Counted from the first letter of the stretch, positions 18,509-27,089 are shown. The stretch: DNA of 64,000 nucleotides from Bremerella cremea (GCF_003335505.1 NZ_QPEX01000039.1:22944-86943), one strand, 5' to 3'. A program made the numbers and translations. The notes: generated from the sequence alone by a model not told the origin.

Positions 18509-18575
18509 TGCATCAGAGTTTGCTGAAACGTTTTGCCGATGCAAATCGCGTGGCAATGCAGCACGTTGCCTGGTA
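18509..18575 (+). repeat. Dispersed ~55-bp repeat (TTTGCTAAAACG family), copy 2
   Basis: The block GCATCAGAGTTTGCTGAAACG, then TTTTGCCGATGCAAATCGCG and TGGCAATGCAGC, matches the family consensus with a few changes. Confidence 0.55.
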
Positions 18576-18622
18576 CATTTCAATGTGTTGAATGCCTGTG
18601 AACTAGGCTGTCAGTGCCGTAG

Positions 18623-18785
18623 ACTGGGTTAGCGCCAGCGTAACCCAGCGAAAGCAAACCGGCGACTGCTTGCCGCACCGCATTGTTGATTCAAACCAAG
18701 CGGCGGGGCTTGGTTGCCAAGGGAGAGGTGCCGATTGTTGGATGCCTCGAAATGATATCGCTGGGTTACGCTGACGCTAACCCAG
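18623..18785. repeat. Inverted pair of palindromic CTGGGTTA...TAACCCAG elements
   Basis: CTGGGTTAGCG...GTAACCCAGCG at 18623-18650 and CGCTGGGTTACGCTGACGC... at 18758-18785 are inverted copies of one another, and each is itself palindromic. They lie directly before the first toxin cassette, where its Hint domain is cut off. Confidence 0.6.
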
Positions 18786-18801
18786 CCTACTATATTGGCA
18801 A

Positions 18802-19296
18802 TTGGAGAGAGACTGGATCGGCAAGACGCTTGCCATTGAGCGGATCGAAATACGCGAGGGAGAACATCGGGTCTACCATCTTGAAGTTCACGGAGAGCAT
18901 TTTAATCCGGTGACATCCAGCGGATTATTGGTACATAATTCATGTACCAGCCCTAATACCTTGCAACCAGGCTCACATGCAGGAGAATCTGTGCCGGCTC
19001 GCGGGCCAGCCCGCGACTTTACGGCAGCGGAGCGAGCGGAAATCAATCGGATAGGAAATGAAACCGGCTGTCATACGTGCGGAACAAAGAATCCCGGCAC
19101 ACGTTCAGGAAACTCTGTCCCCGATCATCAGCCACCGAATCAAATGAATCCAACGATTGCCCCTCAGCAGTTATATCTCCATTGCCTTGACGGTAGCAGA
19201 ATCCAAGGTGGGCAAATTCGGGCTACCCAACTGCAGGGAGCAGCTAGACTGATACTCTTCAACGATCATCGTGTGGTACGTTTGACCAATGCCTGA
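18802..19296 (+). CDS. Displaced polymorphic toxin: Hint tail plus Cys/His nuclease-like domain (cassette A)
   Basis: A 164-residue frame. Residues 1-47 are the last part of a Hint autoprocessing domain, ending TSSGLLVHNSC; the His-Asn end and following Cys are the normal cleavage site. The N-terminal catalytic half is missing, so self-cleavage is impossible. The toxin part has CHTCGTKNPG, then VPDHQPPNQMNP, then LYLHCLDGSRIQGG. This Cys/His/Asp arrangement resembles an HNH-type nuclease, but I cannot name the family. The TTG at 18802 is only where the open frame starts; there is no ribosome binding site. An Imm21-like gene begins 35 bases after the stop. Probably silent DNA usable by recombination. 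Confidence 0.6.
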   Translation: MERDWIGKTLAIERIEIREGEHRVYHLEVHGEHFNPVTSSGLLVHNSCTSPNTLQPGSHAGESVPARGPARDFTAAERAEINRIGNETGCHTCGTKNPGTRSGNSVPDHQPPNQMNPTIAPQQLYLHCLDGSRIQGGQIRATQLQGAARLILFNDHRVVRLTNA

Positions 19297-19331
19297 ATAC
19301 TCTGCTTTGATTCCTTGCTGAGACCCTAAAG

Positions 19332-19838
19332 ATGCGTTGGTTTAATACCGCAGGTGGACCATTTGTCATTTTGCCCATTGAGATACTTCCGACTTGGGGA
19401 GGTTTTGAAGAGTCTTCTTTTGCCGGATTCGCTTCCCCAGATTACGACGAAGCATGTCAGATTTTGGATTTTGTTGGGGTAATCTCGAATGGAAGGGATT
19501 CAGCATTGGTCTTGGCCGACGAACCACACCAAACAGCGATTCGCGTAACAAGCAGTGGAATTCTTTTGATTCGCTGGATCCATGCAGCCAGTGAATCAAA
19601 AGTATTGGATGCCATCCAGGAAATAGGCGAAAATAGCTTTGTCCTAGATAAATACCTGGATATACGATCGAGCGAAATGGTAATGTTCGATTCTGCGATT
19701 CCTGGATCCTCAGTTAACGTAGACGATTGGGGGCGATTTTCGCTTTCGATGGGAAGGAATGTGATCGAAACGGTCGAGTATTCAGGCGAGGAGACCTGTA
19801 TTATCCTGCACCGGATAAGATTGAGTTCTGAATCTTGA
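19332..19838 (+). CDS. Imm21-like immunity protein
   Basis: A 168-residue soluble acidic protein. The start W-x-NTAGGPFVILPIEILP followed by WGGF, DYDEAC and SALVLADEP fits immunity protein 21, known from polymorphic-toxin loci. Its expected role is to bind and block the toxin encoded just upstream. The frame is complete and uninterrupted, unlike the toxin parts in this array. It may be expressed alone to guard against related toxins of neighbours. The AAAGATG start has only a weak ribosome binding site. Assignment rests on motif order, not on a search. Confidence 0.6.
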   Translation: MRWFNTAGGPFVILPIEILPTWGGFEESSFAGFASPDYDEACQILDFVGVISNGRDSALVLADEPHQTAIRVTSSGILLIRWIHAASESKVLDAIQEIGENSFVLDKYLDIRSSEMVMFDSAIPGSSVNVDDWGRFSLSMGRNVIETVEYSGEETCIILHRIRLSSES

Positions 19839-19856
19839 ACAACGTTCTACGTTTGA

Positions 19857-19997
19857 ATCGCATTGCGTGATGGAAAAGGGCGAGCCCATGAGTTGATTCG
19901 TCGTGCCAGCGATCCGATTAGTTCAATTTCGCCAAACGATCTTGTGCCCGTCACGGACTACACTCGGGATTTGTCAATGTTCCTCGATTTGGACTGA
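19857..19997 (+). pseudogene. Orphan toxin C-terminal tail
   Basis: An open stretch of 46 codons with no start codon context, directly after an in-frame stop. It reads GRAHELIRRASDP, then SPNDLVPVTDYTRDLSMFLD, and ends at TGA 19995-19997. Another immunity-like gene starts eight bases later. The spacing is that of a toxin-immunity pair from which all but the toxin tail has been lost. Confidence 0.4.
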
Positions 19998-20004
19998 TGG
20001 TCTT

Positions 20005-20298
20005 ATGGAACCCAAATACTCCGATGCCGAAGCGTTGACTATTGATAAACTGCATTGGCTTCTTTACCTGGCATTGATTGAAATTCGTCACCAAGGACGA
20101 GAACTCCACAATTCATCCGTATTCGGATTGGCAAATCTATTTCACGCAACGCCGTTGATATTGGCGAAAGCCGCTAGGGGCGAGTCGAGCTATCAAGAGG
20201 TGATGCAGTCGCTACTAGACAAAGCAAAAGAGTTGAACTGCAACTCTTGGATTCACAACGGGATCGCACAAATGAGCAAGGATTCCGCAGACGACTAG
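20005..20298 (+). CDS. Small predicted immunity protein
   Basis: A 97-residue soluble, mostly helical protein of unknown family: ALTIDKLHWLLYLALIEIRH, then LHNSSVFGLANLFH. Its place between a toxin tail and the next Hint fragment suggests immunity to the lost toxin. ATG 20005 follows the tail's TGA by seven bases, so it was probably translated with that toxin. No catalytic motif is visible. The function is inferred only from position. Confidence 0.5.
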   Translation: MEPKYSDAEALTIDKLHWLLYLALIEIRHQGRELHNSSVFGLANLFHATPLILAKAARGESSYQEVMQSLLDKAKELNCNSWIHNGIAQMSKDSADD

Positions 20299-20325
20299 TG
20301 GTTCATTCAAGCTGAATCGACGACC

Positions 20326-20991
20326 CGGCTTGGGTGGTTGGCGTTGCAGATTCTCCAGCGATTGCCAAGGGAACCGGAACCACTCGGCGTCACCGAAAAC
20401 CATCCCATTTGGTCGGAAGATCGATTGGACTACGTACCAGCTGGCGAACGGACAGTCGGGGAACGCTTAGATGCTTCGGGGACCATCGCGGCAATCAAGC
20501 GGATCGAAGAACGAGAGGGAGATCATCGGGTTTACAATTTAGAGGTACAAGGGGATCACGTTTGTCGAATCACCTCAAGCGGTTTGTTCGTTCAAAATAC
20601 TTGCGTTGATTCGCCGTATCAAGTTCATATTAATCCCCATACACGAAAAGGCCCGATGGCGATTGATACCTCCGTTTTCCGCTCTGGTGAAGCTACTTTA
20701 AATGGAGGGGTTCGCAACGCTCGCTCCTTCTGGTGAAGCTGGAAGAAGACCTATGGTGATACACTCAGCGAAGCTAACAAGGAGGCAATAAAAAGTGGCC
20801 GTTCGCCGGTGGTAGATGAAACTTGGGTAAAATAGTTTCCTGAGCACGCTCCGTATGAAGGGGAGACTCTTGTGCATCACCACCTAGACTACGGCCCCAA
20901 TGCCATTCCCTGGCCGGAAACAGTACACTCACATCAGCCAGGTTGGGAATTTGGCATCCAGAACATGCAGGGGGAAGTTAATTTTATATGA
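20326..20991 (+). pseudogene. Displaced Hint-HNH/EndoVII-like toxin with deletion and two stops (cassette B)
   Basis: The start matches the Hint fragment of cassette C, but 71 bases are missing between two copies of GAACCGGA, which throws the frame. The rest of the Hint tail is open (GVTENHPIWSED to TSSGLFVQNTC). The toxin follows but is broken by TGA at 20734-20736 (after ARSFW) and TAG at 20833-20835, both in the same frame. Beyond these it reads EGETLVHHHLDYGPNAIP, a His-rich nuclease motif of HNH/EndoVII-like toxins, to TGA 20989-20991. That stop overlaps the ATG of the next gene as ATGA. Original function: probably a DNase toxin. Confidence 0.65.
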
Positions 20992-21596
20992 TCACGAGTT
21001 TGGATGAATTGGTTGCGTACTCGGAATCCCAGGCTGAAGAACTGCCAGCCTTGAAGGATCGGATCTTGCTTAAGCGGCCAGGCAGCGAAAAGGAAGAAGC
21101 TGATCGCTTAACCGTATTGCTGCCCCAACTGCCGTCCAGTTACGTGTCGGTAGCGGAAGAGATTGACTTGCTTGGTGTATCGATAGGTTTTTTCGAACTA
21201 TCGCCGACCTCAACACCTGGTGTCAGTCTCAGCGAAAAGCTTCTGCGATGCAATAAAGACGCTGGGATGCGAAGCATTTTCGAAAGAGACGGTGTCTATC
21301 AAATAGGAAGCTGGGATGCGGATCCGGTAGCCGTGGCTATCACGTCAGGATCTTTTCAGCATGGTCAGGTTGTTAAATACTCAGTTGGAAATCCAGCGTT
21401 GACGCCTGAGTCTCTTGCTGATTCATTTGAGCAGTTTTTATGCATTGCCGGAAGCCTTGACGAAATACGTGCTAAATATGCGGACGAAGATGATCCGAGC
21501 GAAGGGATAGGCGATTTTGAGGACGGTTTCGAAGAAGTCGCTCCACCTAATTACCTTGCTGCCTGGAGGAAGATTGCCGAAGTAGTGTTGAGCTAG
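20988..21596 (+). CDS. SUKH-like (SMI1/KNR4) immunity protein
   Basis: A 202-residue acidic protein. The order LPSSYVSVAEEIDLLGVSIG, then GVYQIGSWDADPVAV, then LADSFEQFLCIAG agrees with SMI1/KNR4 (SUKH) immunity proteins, which block a wide range of nuclease toxins. Its ATG overlaps the toxin's stop (ATGA), the usual coupling in toxin-immunity pairs. The frame is intact although its toxin carries two stop codons. A linker near 164-186 is rich in Asp/Glu (DEDDPSEGIGDFEDGFEE). Confidence 0.6.
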   Translation: MITSLDELVAYSESQAEELPALKDRILLKRPGSEKEEADRLTVLLPQLPSSYVSVAEEIDLLGVSIGFFELSPTSTPGVSLSEKLLRCNKDAGMRSIFERDGVYQIGSWDADPVAVAITSGSFQHGQVVKYSVGNPALTPESLADSFEQFLCIAGSLDEIRAKYADEDDPSEGIGDFEDGFEEVAPPNYLAAWRKIAEVVLS

Positions 21597-21766
21597 AACC
21601 CATCGCCAGAACCAAGTGCGCATAAGTAGTTTATAAGCGTTCATGGAACAAACCAGGGCAACGAACTATTGGAAGTTCGAAAGACCTGAGTTGGTTTTGA
21701 ATATAGATTCCTCGGACAACGATTGACGGCTTTCGTTGGGGCGTTTTCTGCTGGCCTCTGGGAAAA

Positions 21767-22458
21767 GTGCCCCTTTTCACTGGGGAACGTATTGCGATTT
21801 TGGAAGCGGCTTTGGTGGTTGGCGCTGCAGATTCTCCAGCGATTGCCAAGGGAACCGGACGCGTCGTCACCGGCACCATCACACACGTGCGACCGGGCGT
21901 TCTCGACCTTTACATCGAGGGAGAACCGGAACCACTGGGCGTCACCGAAAACCATCCCATTTGGTCGGAAGATCGTCAAGATTACATCGTCGCCGGTGAC
22001 CTAAAACTTGGGGAGAGACTCGATGCGATCGGTAAGACGCTCGTCCTTGAGCGGATCGAAAAACGAGCGGGAGAACATCGAGTTTACAATCTTGAGGTTC
22101 ACGGGGAGCATGTTTACCGCGTGACTTCTAGTGGGCTTCTTGTGCATAATATGTGCGAGAGCGGCCCAAAGACAAGCATCCCCTCCAAGGCGACAGATAC
22201 GCTGGATCACGTTCGCAGTACTGGGCAGGCACCGAGCGGCTACAAAGGTGGAAAAACATTCAGTAACGATGGTCGTGGAAACGGACAAGTGCTTCCAAGG
22301 ACAGACACAAACGGAAATCCTATCACATACCGGGAGTTTGATGTCAACCCGTATCAGAAGGGAGTCAATCGTGGTGCAGAGCGATTGGTTGTTGGTAGCG
22401 AGGGACGGCGCAATTCACCAGTGACCATTACGGGACGTTTACAGCAATCTTGCCATGA
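21767..22458 (+). pseudogene. Displaced Hint-barnase-type RNase toxin, frameshifted (cassette C)
   Basis: Residues 1-125 are a Hint tail longer than in cassettes A and B: HVRPGVLDLYIEGEPEPLGV to TSSGLLVHNMC. The catalytic N-terminal Cys block is absent. The toxin is a barnase/RNase T1-like domain: GYKGGKTFSNDGRGNG, then NPITYREFDVNPYQKGVNRG and AERLVVGSEG. One base is missing near 22403-22405. In the next frame the canonical end (TAQFTSDHYGTFTAILP) with the catalytic His follows to TGA 22456-22458. As it stands the reading frame runs on nonsensically to 22687. The RNase would cleave RNA in a target cell. Confidence 0.75.
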
Positions 22459-22970
22459 CAGAAATAGACCGCATTCTGACTTCAACAGAGCCATCCTGGT
22501 TGCTGCGAACTGCAATCGAAAGACTGGTGTTGGAACGAAAGCTAGACCGGTTGCGTGCAGACTTGGGATTTGTGGCCGTTCTACTCGATGCACGCATGAT
22601 GAAAACCGTCAATGGTGTTTTCAAGGAGTTTGCCACTGCACTTCAATTCCCCGAGTATTTTGGATTCAACAGTGCCGCATTCGATGAGTGCTTGACCGAT
22701 CTATCATGGCTCAACGCCAGCGGCATCTACATTGGTGTAGTGGCTGCCGAAGAGCTTTTGAGAGATGAAAGCGACGAGATTGGCTGGCTCTTGCAGTTGC
22801 TAGAAGGTGCCTGCAAAGAGTGGAGTGAACCTATCGACGAGGGCGGACCGTGGGACAGGGCAGCCGTCCCGTTTCATGTCGTTTTCCACATGGCGAACGA
22901 GTCTTCGGATAGCTTACCGGGCCAACTGGCAGCTTTGCCATCGTTGGAACAACTACCGCCTTCGGTTTGA
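22455..22970 (+). CDS. Barstar-family ribonuclease inhibitor
   Basis: A 171-residue protein with the barstar core: LLDARMMKTVNGVFKEFATA, then FPEYFGFNSAAFDECLTDL. Barstar proteins bind barnase-type RNases and cover the active site. Its ATG at 22455 overlaps the toxin's original stop as ATGA, so the pair was once translated together. The C-terminal 70 residues go beyond the 90-residue classical barstar. The gene is intact, so the cell would keep protection although its own toxin copy is frameshifted. Confidence 0.82.
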   Translation: MTEIDRILTSTEPSWLLRTAIERLVLERKLDRLRADLGFVAVLLDARMMKTVNGVFKEFATALQFPEYFGFNSAAFDECLTDLSWLNASGIYIGVVAAEELLRDESDEIGWLLQLLEGACKEWSEPIDEGGPWDRAAVPFHVVFHMANESSDSLPGQLAALPSLEQLPPSV

Positions 22971-23346
22971 ACGGTTGCAGCTTGGCCGGTTGAACAGGCT
23001 TCCACGGCTTACGTTCCCGTTTTGTTTGGGGCGGCAAGCCTAGCAGCGGCGGCTTGTTGCTCAAGCTCTTGTTCACCGCTGAATCCCGTGGCAACCGGTT
23101 CATCTTCGACAGCCCGCTCACAGCATTCTGGAAACGAGATCAAAACAATGACACGCTTTAAGGATCCGCTTACTTGGCTAGTTGCCTGTTCGACCTTGGG
23201 CGTAGGTTTACTGTTCGCCGCACCAGAATTTGCTAAAACGTATTGCCGGAAACCAATCGCGTGAAATCGCAACACGCAGCTTGGTGCGTTCTCTCGCCGC
23301 TACCCAAGCCCTGCGATCGATTCCACTTGCGTGTACAGGATTAGTT
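22971..23346. other. Non-coding interval with repeat copy 3
   Basis: About 375 bases. Short frames at 22807-23264 change character at the dispersed repeat (23216-23290) and have no ribosome binding sites. No gene is supported. Confidence 0.4.
23216..23290 (+). repeat. Dispersed ~55-bp repeat (TTTGCTAAAACG family), copy 3
   Basis: GCACCAGAATTTGCTAAAACG is followed by TATTGCCGGAAACCAATCGC and GTGAAATCGCAACACGCAG. It shares its second half almost exactly with the copy near 25560. Confidence 0.65.
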
Positions 23347-23652
23347 ATGTCACGGAGCAGCAGCCTTCTCAGATTTGCCCCACTGATCCTGCCGCTCGTG
23401 GCACTGGTCGGAGCAGTGCTAGGCTTAGCGATTCGCGCAAATTCGTTTCCCAGTAGGGACAATGTCCTTTTGGTAGCGTTTGCGGCGATGATCTCTGGTA
23501 TCGTGCCGGTCTGTTTAGTGATCGGTTGTGCGTTCTTAGTGATTGATCTTAGCTGGGCAGCGCTTCGACGAGTCGTGCTGGTGTTTTTCGCCGTGACTGC
23601 GGTGGCCGTGTTTGTGGTAGCCTACTTCTACGGGGGTGGGCTCGACTTTTAA
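23347..23652 (+). CDS. Small three-helix membrane protein
   Basis: A 101-residue protein from ATG 23347. Hydrophobic segments lie at about 9-28, 38-62 and 70-95, the last ending in YFYGGGLDF. I do not recognise a family. The open frame extends upstream to 23230 through the dispersed repeat, which I regard as untranslated. It has no clear operon partner. Confidence 0.5.
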   Translation: MSRSSSLLRFAPLILPLVALVGAVLGLAIRANSFPSRDNVLLVAFAAMISGIVPVCLVIGCAFLVIDLSWAALRRVVLVFFAVTAVAVFVVAYFYGGGLDF

Positions 23653-23743
23653 GCGGAGGCTTCCCCATATCACCACACGCTAGAAACCGGTCCATGTTAC
23701 GCTAGTCCGCACGTGTCATGCGGAAAATAGGGGGGGACATTGC

Positions 23744-24148
23744 GATGACCAACGTAGACGCTATTGATCAGGCGATGGAGCTTTATGATGCTCGCCGATG
23801 GGATGACGCAGGCAGGCAACTGCGTTAGCAAGCGAGGTTCTTGCGTCTGGCAACTAGCAATGGCAGGACGAATACAGGATTCGCTCTCTTCGGATGGACT
23901 GTTCGTTCGCAAGCAGCCAAACGGACTCAATCGCCGAAGATCTTACTTTCATTTGGGAAACAATCGAATCGCGGATGCCGCATCTAAGAGTCAAGAAAAA
24001 GCTTTTGAAGCGATTTGGCGCCATCAACAATCCTGCGATTGCTAGTACGTTGCGAGAGTTGATTCGCCTGAATATCGGCGATCAGATGGCACAACGCTTT
24101 TTCGCTGCGAAAGCAAACGAGTTGGAGCTTTTGGACACTATCGCGTGA
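23744..24148 (+). pseudogene. Probable degenerate gene
   Basis: A plausible start (MTNVDAIDQAMELYDARRWD) ends at a TAG after 27 codons. A second frame at 23894-24148 gives protein-like helical sequence (IWETIESRMPHLRVKKKLL, then LNIGDQMAQRFFAAKANELE). The two together could be one decayed gene with a frameshift. The family is unknown, and this call is tentative. Confidence 0.3.
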
Positions 24149-24185
24149 AAATCGCTGCACAGCAACCTGTTGCCCACCCCCGCGT

Positions 24186-25487
24186 TCATTTTTTAATGCG
24201 CGGCTTTGGGTGGACGGGCGGAATAACAAGAAAGGTCATTTCATCCTGCGGCTCTACCCGGCAGTTGGGAAGTGATTCCACTAGCTTCTGGATCGAAGTT
24301 GCCGAGAGCTTTGTGTTACCGACACCTAAGTGAGTCAGGTCAGGCAGGCCCTCAAGTACTGACAGCGAGCGATCCGTAATTGCCGTGCCGTAGAGGTTAA
24401 GAACTTTTAGCGTGGTGAGACCGCTAAATTGTTTGACTTCCTCGTCGGAGAATTGGGTCCCGGAAACGTCCACGACTTCGATCGGTAGGGCATGTAACGC
24501 TTCAATGTTGGTGATTCTCGTATACGCCAGAACAAGTGTTTCCAGGTGCTTGAGCTCATTAAGAATAGCGAGCGATTGGTTGGTCACGTCCGTACCGCTG
24601 AGAATTAATCTTGTTAATTCGTCGGGATCCGATTGGACAATCGCGGCAATCGACTTATCGCCAATCTGATTATTTGCCAGGGATAGATAATGTAGAGATT
24701 CCAGGTGAGGGAAATCACGAAGTCCTTCGTCCGTGAGGCGGCAAGACGACAGGGCCAGTGCTGTAAGGCGAGGCAGTCGTTCATCAAACACGGCAAGGCC
24801 GCTGCCGGTGATCGGATTGCCATCTAATTGCAAGCCGGACAAACTAGTCAGCTTGTCGAAATGTTTTAAGTGCTTGTCCATGATTCCGCACTCCCTCAGG
24901 GAAAGGTACCCCAGGCGGTCGAACTTTCCGATCTGTTCAATCCCTTCGTCGGTCAAGCCAAAATATTCACCGATGAACGGACCCTGGCGTTTGATGGGCT
25001 CACACTGCACGAAGAGGAATTCCAATCGAGGACGGAGCTTCTCGAGCTGAAGGAAGCCATCTCCGTGAATAGGCCCTTTCAAAAAGATCCATTTCAATCC
25101 GTGGTGTTCACCCAACGCCGCAACGACTTCATCATTGACCCCTGGGCCGCTTAGGGTGACATACTTCAGCCCTTTGGTCTTGGACAAGAGGTCGATAATT
25201 CCCTGCGGGGAAAGGGTGTGGCTGTGGCACTCTAGCGTTTCTATCGTCCCCAGCGTCTCGGCATTCGTGATGTCGATGTCGGTGATGGGGGCAGTGGCGG
25301 GAAACGTCACCGTCTGAGCAACCACGGTCACCCCCTTGTCCCAAAGCTCCTGGGGAACGTCCGGTTGACGACTACCATCAGCGGCATCAACTGCTTGTGG
25401 CAAGATGACAACATGAACAGTCGCCAGTGCCATCCAAGTCAGTAGGTGCAAGCAGTGAAGGCGAATGCCTGCTAATTGATCTGTCAT
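24186..25487 (-). CDS. Secreted leucine-rich-repeat protein
   Basis: A 433-residue protein from ATG 25487. An N-terminal hydrophobic segment (residues 15-35, ending AVDA) is a signal peptide. About ten LRRs of the plain bacterial type follow, e.g. LTALALSSCRLTDEGLRDF and LETLVLAYTRITNIEAL, with repeat length near 24. LRRs give a curved protein-binding surface; planctomycetes encode many such proteins, with unknown partners. There is no catalytic domain. The upstream codons back to 25568 lack ribosome binding signals and overlap the repeat at 25560. Confidence 0.75.
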   Translation of the reverse strand: MTDQLAGIRLHCLHLLTWMALATVHVVILPQAVDAADGSRQPDVPQELWDKGVTVVAQTVTFPATAPITDIDITNAETLGTIETLECHSHTLSPQGIIDLLSKTKGLKYVTLSGPGVNDEVVAALGEHHGLKWIFLKGPIHGDGFLQLEKLRPRLEFLFVQCEPIKRQGPFIGEYFGLTDEGIEQIGKFDRLGYLSLRECGIMDKHLKHFDKLTSLSGLQLDGNPITGSGLAVFDERLPRLTALALSSCRLTDEGLRDFPHLESLHYLSLANNQIGDKSIAAIVQSDPDELTRLILSGTDVTNQSLAILNELKHLETLVLAYTRITNIEALHALPIEVVDVSGTQFSDEEVKQFSGLTTLKVLNLYGTAITDRSLSVLEGLPDLTHLGVGNTKLSATSIQKLVESLPNCRVEPQDEMTFLVIPPVHPKPRIKK

Positions 25488-25547
25488 ATAGTCGATGCCT
25501 CGGTGAAGTAACCTTGCCACGCGATGGATTGTAACGCAAGTGTTGTC

Positions 25548-25630
25548 GCATGCACCTCGACGCACCATCGTTTGCTAAAACGCGTTGCCGAAGTAATTGC
25601 GTGAAATCGCAACACGCAGGGCTTGGTGTG
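25548..25630 (+). repeat. Dispersed ~55-bp repeat (TTTGCTAAAACG family), copy 4
   Basis: GACGCACCATCG, then TTTGCTAAAACGCGTTGCCG and GTGAAATCGCAACACGCAGG. It lies between the LRR gene and the metallopeptidase-like gene. Confidence 0.65.
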
Positions 25631-25666
25631 TCGAGACGAAACCTGGCGAATACGATAGGCCCGTTT

Positions 25667-26566
25667 CTATTTTGTCGGTTCAGCGCTGCTCCATTGGAAC
25701 TTGCCGAGCTTTGTTCGGTCGAGGTCTTGTAGGTGGGCTTCTGTTCGCTCGGCGGAATCGGAACGCACGTAGTGATACGATGTGTCAACGAACACCGATT
25801 GGATCAATGCGTGCAGCTGGGGGTCATGTTGTTTCAACTCCTCGCGTGTGTTCAGGTGATTGTGCTGGGCGTTGTTTTCAGCGTTGCTTTCAAACCAGCA
25901 TTGCACTCCTTCGGCCCAGTATTCAGTAACATTGGAGCCTGCGTAGGTGTCTTTCCAGGTTTCTTTCTTCAGGGCAGCTTCATAGCACGCCTCAAGCTTC
26001 TCTTGAAACTGGGGATCGAGATCGGCCAAAGCGACTAAATGAATCGCGTGCGCGAACTCGTGGATCAAGATATTCTCTTCGTAGTACGGATCGCCTGGCA
26101 GATTCAAGACGTTCTCTTCCGCGCACGAAACGCATGGCCGCTGCTTGGTGGCGCCGAACCCGCGTGCCCGGCGGTTCCAATAGTCGACCGGGGTTAGGTC
26201 GGAATGCTCCGGGATGTCGCACGTCTGCTGATGGACGCCGATCACTGCCAGACGAATCTTGTTGGCGACCAGACGCTGCAAGATATCGCCTCGCTTGACT
26301 AGCATTGCCTGAACCACATGCGCCGCCTCTTGCAGCGCCGCGTCGTTTACTTGGGCTGAAGCAACGACCGGAAACCCATCGATCAGAATGCACTTCTGAT
26401 AGAAATCGCTCAACGCAAACTTGTCGACCACCTGTTGAGGAATCGGCTGCTGCACCGTGAGCGACTCTTCCGCCCGGGGCGACTCCCCACTGGCAACCAG
26501 GCCAGGCCAACTTGTGACGACGAGAAACGCGACGATCAATGGACAGGGTATCTTTACGAACATCAT
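25667..26566 (-). CDS. Secreted HExxH metallopeptidase-like protein
   Basis: A 299-residue protein. The start is ATG 26566 (or 26563); the first 25 residues are a signal peptide (VKIPCPLIVAFLVVTSWPGL). The zinc motif is HEFAH in EENILIHEFAHAIHLVAL. The third ligand is probably the Glu in TEYWAEGVQCWFES, about 60 residues later, as in gluzincins. Three Cys (CDIP, CVSCAEE) may form disulfides outside the cytoplasm. I do not recognise a named family or substrate. It appears to be transcribed alone. Confidence 0.7.
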   Translation of the reverse strand: MMFVKIPCPLIVAFLVVTSWPGLVASGESPRAEESLTVQQPIPQQVVDKFALSDFYQKCILIDGFPVVASAQVNDAALQEAAHVVQAMLVKRGDILQRLVANKIRLAVIGVHQQTCDIPEHSDLTPVDYWNRRARGFGATKQRPCVSCAEENVLNLPGDPYYEENILIHEFAHAIHLVALADLDPQFQEKLEACYEAALKKETWKDTYAGSNVTEYWAEGVQCWFESNAENNAQHNHLNTREELKQHDPQLHALIQSVFVDTSYHYVRSDSAERTEAHLQDLDRTKLGKFQWSSAEPTK

Positions 26567-26706
26567 GCTAACTTGCGGACTCGTTTCCAAGGAATCTATT
26601 AACCACCACGAACGCTGCGCTCAATTCTACAAAAGGACAGCCCGTTCGCAAAAACAAAAAGCTCATCTGCAGGGGAATTAACCGTCAGCCCTTCTCGTAG
26701 TATCGT

Positions 26707-26895
26707 TGGGTGCCGTCTCGCCAGGCCACCCGGGCAAGATGCCCGGGGCACACGAAGAGAAAGGCATGATTAACTCTTTAGTCCACAAATCCGCCTGCCT
26801 GTGAACGATCTGTGTACTACCTATATCGGTGGCCATCTATATCTGTGTGCCACGGGCGTCCCGCCCGTGCCTGGTGCGGCCTCAATTCAGTGCCA
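26707..26895. repeat. Composite intergenic repeat, copy 1
   Basis: In order: GGGTGCCGTCTCG; the palindrome ACCCGGGCAAGATGCCCGGG; GAGAAAGGC; TTAGTCCACAAATCC; then GTGTGCCACGGGCG with its CGCCCGTGCC arm and GCGGCCTCAAT. The same order recurs at 29545-29810, and a partial copy lies at 31025-31095. It occupies the gap between the metallopeptidase and NAT genes. Confidence 0.75.
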
Positions 26896-26934
26896 GCTTG
26901 CTGTTAGCATAGATCCACACGGAAAGGTCTCAAC

Positions 26935-27000
26935 GCACCAAAGTTTGCTAAAACGATTGGCCGCAACTAACCGCGTGAAACGCAACATGCTGCTTGTCCT
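26935..27000 (+). repeat. Dispersed ~55-bp repeat (TTTGCTAAAACG family), copy 5
   Basis: ACGCACCAAAG, TTTGCTAAAACGATTGGCCG, then CGCGTGAAACGCAACATGC. It lies upstream of the NAT gene. Confidence 0.6.
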
Positions 27001-27089
27001 TCCGCCGTTGCCTAAGGGGTGGCTTGTCGGGACAATAGCGCGTTTTACTTGGCTGATCAGCCCTTCGATATTCTTTCTGGCTTAATGAT

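Noticed and set aside
23022..23264. 80-codon frame with a Cys/Ala-rich start.
   Set aside because: It runs into dispersed repeat copy 3 and lacks start signals.
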